64,000 nucleotides of DNA. Source: Pelagihabitans sp965238025 (GTDB lineage Bacteria; Bacteroidota; Bacteroidia; Flavobacteriales; Flavobacteriaceae). Where the stretch lies: positions 930,001-994,000 of the forward strand of contig OZ250162.1 of assembly GCA_965238025.1 (NCBI GenBank). Reading direction: 5' to 3'. The notes under the pieces are model-generated. The model was given only the letters and a program-made list of their open reading frames with translations. It did not search any database and was not told the DNA's origin. Below, piece by piece: positions 60,794-64,000 of the stretch (the stretch's first letter is position 1; each line of letters starts with the position of its first letter). Position numbers and translations under genes: made by a program.

Positions 60794-60837
60794 TTTCAGA
60801 ATCATAAAGGAGACCCGTTAAACAGTCTTCATGTAGC

Positions 60838-60867
60838 GCTCCGCCGGACGAATGGAATCGGCGGAGC
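60838..60867 (+). promoter_or_regulatory. Leader hairpin of rtcB
   Basis: Perfect 9-bp GC-rich stem GCTCCGCCG-GACGAATGGAAT-CGGCGGAGC in the 5' leader, ending 15 bp before the rtcB ATG, with no T run after it. It could regulate translation or be a cleavage target; it is the most GC-rich stretch in an AT-rich region. Confidence 0.55.
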
Positions 60868-60882
60868 TAATTAAAAGAAATT

Positions 60883-62283
60883 ATGGAAAATACAGTAAAC
60901 ATCACAGGAAAAGAGTTAATCGATTTAGGTTTTCGTTCAGGAAAATGGTTTCCAGAAGCCATCCAATATATAAACACCAATCAATTAAAAGGTGATGCTA
61001 TGCTAGAGTTCTTAGAACAGTATCGCTTACCGCCTATGGTAAACTTGCACACTGCAGCTGCCGAGTTCGCTATAAACATCAGTGCGGAAAACGAATTGGA
61101 AGAAACCAATGTTAACTCTGTGGTAGAATCTATGAAGGTTTTGATGCGTACACCTACAGCAGTCAATGGTGCGGTTATGCCAGATGCTTGTCCGACGGGT
61201 CCTTCAGGAACAATTCCTGTTGGGGGTGTTGTAGTGGCAAAAAACGCCATCCATCCAGGTATGCATAGTGCAGATATTTGTTGTTCTGTAATGTTGACTG
61301 ATTTCGGAAAAACGGACCCTAAGCTAGTTTTGGATGCGGCACATTCAATTACCCATTTCGGTCCTGGTGGAAGACCCCGTGGAAAACAATTTCAGTTGAC
61401 TGAAGAACTATTAACCGAATTCAAAGCGAACAAATTATTGAATGCTGATAAAGACATAAGTCTCGCGAGAGAACACTTGGGCACACAAGGTGATGGTAAT
61501 CACTTCTTGTTTGTGGGTATTTCAGAAAAAACGGGTAATACGATGATGATTACGCATCATGGTTCAAGAGCGCCTGGTGCCAGATTATACAATAAAGGAA
61601 TGCATATGGCTGAGCGATTCAGAAAAGATTTATGCCCTGCTGCATTAAAACAAAATGCGTGGATTCCTTTTGAAACCGAAGAAGGGCAGTTGTATTGGAA
61701 CGCTTTACAAACTATAAGAAAATGGACAAAGTTAAACCATGAATGTATCCATAATGCCACTTTAGAAGTTTTGGAGATGGAAGCTGAAGACCGTTACTGG
61801 AATGAACATAACTTTGTTTTCAAAGATGGAGATTTGTTCTATCATGCTAAAGGCGCCACGCCTTTGGATGCGAAGTTTATGCCTGATATTACTGGGCCTA
61901 GATTGATTCCTTTGAACATGGCCGAACCCGTTTTAATTGTGGAGGGTAAAACAACCGCAAACAATTTAGGTTTTGCTCCTCATGGTGCTGGTAGAAATAT
62001 GAGCCGTACACAGCACAAAAGAAACAAGGCCGATTTCACAAAAGAAGCGTTGTTTGATTTAGAGACAGATGGCCTAGATGTACGTTTCTTTTCTAAAGAA
62101 ATTGATATTTCTGAATTGCCTAGTGCCTATAAAAATGCACAAACCGTTCGTTCTCAAATGGAGAAATATGGTTTAGGGGAGGTCATAGATGAAGTAATGC
62201 CTCATGGGTGCATTATGGCAGGAGATTTTCAGATTAATGCGCCTTGGAGAAAGAGACGAAGAAACAAAAACATAACTAAATAA
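60883..62283 (+). CDS. rtcB: RtcB family RNA ligase
   Basis: A 466-residue RNA ligase that joins 2',3'-cyclic-phosphate or 3'-phosphate ends to 5'-hydroxyl ends using GTP and Mn2+. Metal-site residues are visible: D131 and C133 (HSADICCSVM), H207 (GDGNHFLFVG), H225/H226 (THHGSRAPG), and the GMP-accepting His is H367 in APHGAGRNMSRTQ. The order and length fit the Bacteroidota RtcB group. Its leader carries operator B and a hairpin. Its stop overlaps the next ATG by one base (TAATG). Confidence 0.95.
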   Translation: MENTVNITGKELIDLGFRSGKWFPEAIQYINTNQLKGDAMLEFLEQYRLPPMVNLHTAAAEFAINISAENELEETNVNSVVESMKVLMRTPTAVNGAVMPDACPTGPSGTIPVGGVVVAKNAIHPGMHSADICCSVMLTDFGKTDPKLVLDAAHSITHFGPGGRPRGKQFQLTEELLTEFKANKLLNADKDISLAREHLGTQGDGNHFLFVGISEKTGNTMMITHHGSRAPGARLYNKGMHMAERFRKDLCPAALKQNAWIPFETEEGQLYWNALQTIRKWTKLNHECIHNATLEVLEMEAEDRYWNEHNFVFKDGDLFYHAKGATPLDAKFMPDITGPRLIPLNMAEPVLIVEGKTTANNLGFAPHGAGRNMSRTQHKRNKADFTKEALFDLETDGLDVRFFSKEIDISELPSAYKNAQTVRSQMEKYGLGEVIDEVMPHGCIMAGDFQINAPWRKRRRNKNITK

Positions 62284-64000
62284 TGGTTAAAAAGGACACA
62301 CTTGCTAAGGCTTATAGTCATTTGGAGGGGAAACCTTTTTTCGATTCTATTGAAATTATCAATATTGAAAAAAGGTTTCAAAATCTACATAGGGAATACA
62401 AACAAAAAAAGTACAAGGATCTTGCTAGGTGGGAAATGCTTGTCTGGGATTTTAGAATATCAGATGGTAAAGTTCACCCCAGGCATACCCATGCTTCCAA
62501 GGATGGCAAAATAATCAATGAGTACCCTTCTTTGAGGCTTATGGATGAAGGAGCATTATCATATTTTAAAGATAGAGCTAGATCAACTAAAAGTTACTTT
62601 TTAAAATCAAGGTATAACCATATTCTATGGGAGAGCAAAAGCAAGCATAGAACCTATGCGGTTAATGCGATTGAAAGCTATACTAAACTGATACCTGAAA
62701 TATCTGTAGAGATAAAAAACAATCAGTTATTGAATTTATGTAAAAGTTTGATAAAATTATCTCACAATTCAAAGCATAAGGTTTTAGAAACCGCAAATTG
62801 CTTAAAAAACCTGATAGAAATTGATGTTCTTGAAGATTACTTTAAGCTAGAGTTGGGTTGTTTTTATCTTGAGAACTACACCATTGAATCATTAGATATT
62901 TTGAGGTTTATCTTTAACCATTGCTCTAAAAATTTAGGCAATATGTCTATTGAACTAGTATTCTATCCTGATTTCTGTGATGACTTAATTAAAATTGGTA
63001 GGAAACTTAAAATTGATGTTAAGTCAATTTATAATAAAAAAGCGGAATACTATTTGAACTTGGCCAAGAATGAGAATAGCTGGATAAAGCAAGATTTTTA
63101 TTTCAGGGCAATAAAGGCATATTTAGAAATCGGAGAAAAAGAAAAAGCCGATGAACTATTTGTTCTTTTAGAAAATTCGAAAGAAGAAATCAGAATGGGT
63201 TCAGTCAAGAAAGAGTTTGAAGGCCAAGAAATCCAAACAATTTTTAAGCATTTTCATTTAAAGGCTGAGCAATTAACAGATTTACAGAGTGATAAAATTT
63301 ACGGCTATCTAGCTAATAGTGAATCCTTTGTCCCAAAAGCAGATGTTTTCTCTAAAAAACCAAAGCAATCTTTTCTGGACTTGCTAATGACAACAAGTTT
63401 CGATATTAACAGCAACTTTTCGAAAACTGACAGTGGGAAAACGATAAGTGAATATTGGTTACACATTTCAAATTTTACAATAAGAGAACTAACTTGGATT
63501 TTTCAAAAAGGAATTATAAAAGGAACTCTTAACTATGAATCACTGATTAACTATTTATATCAAAAATCTTGGATTGGAAAGACTTATAGTTTGAATGACT
63601 ATGACGGAAATCCACACGAATACTGTTGGTTACATTTGATTGCCCCATCTTTATTTGATTTTTTTAATCTTTCAGATATGGCCCTGAAAAGGAAAGATTA
63701 TGGGAATACTGGATATATTCTATGTATTGATTCGTTGGCTTTGAAAATTGAAGGATTGATACGACATTTTGCTAAGATTATTGGATGCCCAACAATTGCC
63801 ATAAACAAAAAAAAAGATGGTACTAGGGAAAGATATATTGAAGAGATAATATCACATGAAAAATTTAAAGAATATCTTCCTAAAGAGGATATAATTCTTA
63901 TCATTTTTCTAATGACAAATAAAGGGATGAATATTCGAAATAATATCGCTCATAGCTTCTTTAAGTACGAAAACTATTCTCCGTCCATTATGATTCTGTT
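62283..64000 (+). CDS. DUF4209-like large protein, cut by the right edge
   Basis: The frame starts at ATG 62283, overlapping the rtcB stop, and stays open to the edge (572 residues visible). It is a helical protein: an N-terminal region with WEMLVWDFRISDGKVHP, a middle helical array with repeat-like units (YFRAIKAYLEIGEKEKADELF), and a last part with DYGNTGYILCIDSLALKIEGLIRHFAK, KDGTRERYIEEII and MNIRNNIAHSFF. The latter fits the RNxxxHG motif that defines DUF4209 (here RNNIAHS) and has the R-x4-H form of HEPN RNases. Tight coupling to rtcB suggests it makes or senses the RNA breaks that RtcB seals. Confidence 0.75.
   Translation, partial: MVKKDTLAKAYSHLEGKPFFDSIEIINIEKRFQNLHREYKQKKYKDLARWEMLVWDFRISDGKVHPRHTHASKDGKIINEYPSLRLMDEGALSYFKDRARSTKSYFLKSRYNHILWESKSKHRTYAVNAIESYTKLIPEISVEIKNNQLLNLCKSLIKLSHNSKHKVLETANCLKNLIEIDVLEDYFKLELGCFYLENYTIESLDILRFIFNHCSKNLGNMSIELVFYPDFCDDLIKIGRKLKIDVKSIYNKKAEYYLNLAKNENSWIKQDFYFRAIKAYLEIGEKEKADELFVLLENSKEEIRMGSVKKEFEGQEIQTIFKHFHLKAEQLTDLQSDKIYGYLANSESFVPKADVFSKKPKQSFLDLLMTTSFDINSNFSKTDSGKTISEYWLHISNFTIRELTWIFQKGIIKGTLNYESLINYLYQKSWIGKTYSLNDYDGNPHEYCWLHLIAPSLFDFFNLSDMALKRKDYGNTGYILCIDSLALKIEGLIRHFAKIIGCPTIAINKKKDGTRERYIEEIISHEKFKEYLPKEDIILIIFLMTNKGMNIRNNIAHSFFKYENYSPSIMIL

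Noticed and set aside
60794..60882. tRNA-like or Y-RNA-like gene before rtcB, as in some rsr-rtc operons
   Set aside because: Only one hairpin is seen; no T-arm, acceptor pairing or Y-RNA loop pattern could be built, and no Ro protein gene is present.

Overview
The window is a 64 kb piece of a flavobacterial chromosome (phylum Bacteroidota, most like a marine Flavobacteriaceae). The evidence is the gene content (complete Bat/MoxR aerotolerance operon, acpP-fabF-rnc-IPExxxVDY-pyk cluster, CvpA of flavobacterial type, OmpA with TSP3 repeats, 632-residue PurF), the moderately AT-rich DNA, weak or absent Shine-Dalgarno sequences, and several TAnnTTTG promoter elements. No tRNA, rRNA, CRISPR array, integrase or insertion sequence is visible.

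Layout. 1-5.8 kb: a SnoaL-like protein cut by the left edge, an AraC regulator, glycerol catabolism (glpD, glpK) and two small proteins, all on the minus strand. 5.8-12.8 kb: CvpA, a secreted collagen-like protein, a CAP-domain lipoprotein, 3-hydroxyanthranilate dioxygenase, DUF1304, an ALDH7-type dehydrogenase, and an OmpA/HhH pair. 12.8-17.7 kb: acyl-ACP desaturase, metallophosphatase, fructokinase, AlbA_2 protein, aldo/keto reductase. 17.9-27 kb: the Bat operon (MoxR ATPase, DUF58, a BatD-like protein, BatA-E). 27-33.7 kb: carbonic anhydrase with a SulP transporter, pheS, CYTH and YciI-like proteins, DNA polymerase IV. 33.7-36.4 kb: cupredoxin-like protein, CMD-family protein, AraC regulator and a 30-residue small protein. 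36.5-43.5 kb: pyruvate kinase, IPExxxVDY protein, RNase III, FabF and ACP on the minus strand, then purN, RNase H and a PfkB kinase. 43.5-56.5 kb: PurF, an unusual non-coding stretch, sodA, an AddA-like helicase-nuclease, kbl, OmpA, the AddB-like partner and an SDR.

Two places stand out. (1) Between purF and sodA lie four tandem copies of a ~71-nt unit. Each has a -7 promoter box exactly 5 nt before a 39-nt core (identical but for one base) and its own terminator whose stem varies with pairing kept. This looks like an array of sibling small RNAs. (2) From 56.5 kb to the right edge is a likely RNA-repair/RNA-conflict island: WYL regulator and HD phosphohydrolase on one strand; diverging from them two nucleotidyltransferases, a small protein with an RxxxxH (HEPN-type) motif, an RtcB RNA ligase and a large DUF4209-like protein also ending in an RNxxxH motif, cut by the window edge. 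A TGCGCA-N7-TGCGYA element occurs at the same distance from a promoter box both before the first nucleotidyltransferase gene and before rtcB, so both transcription units probably answer to one regulator, most simply the adjacent WYL protein.
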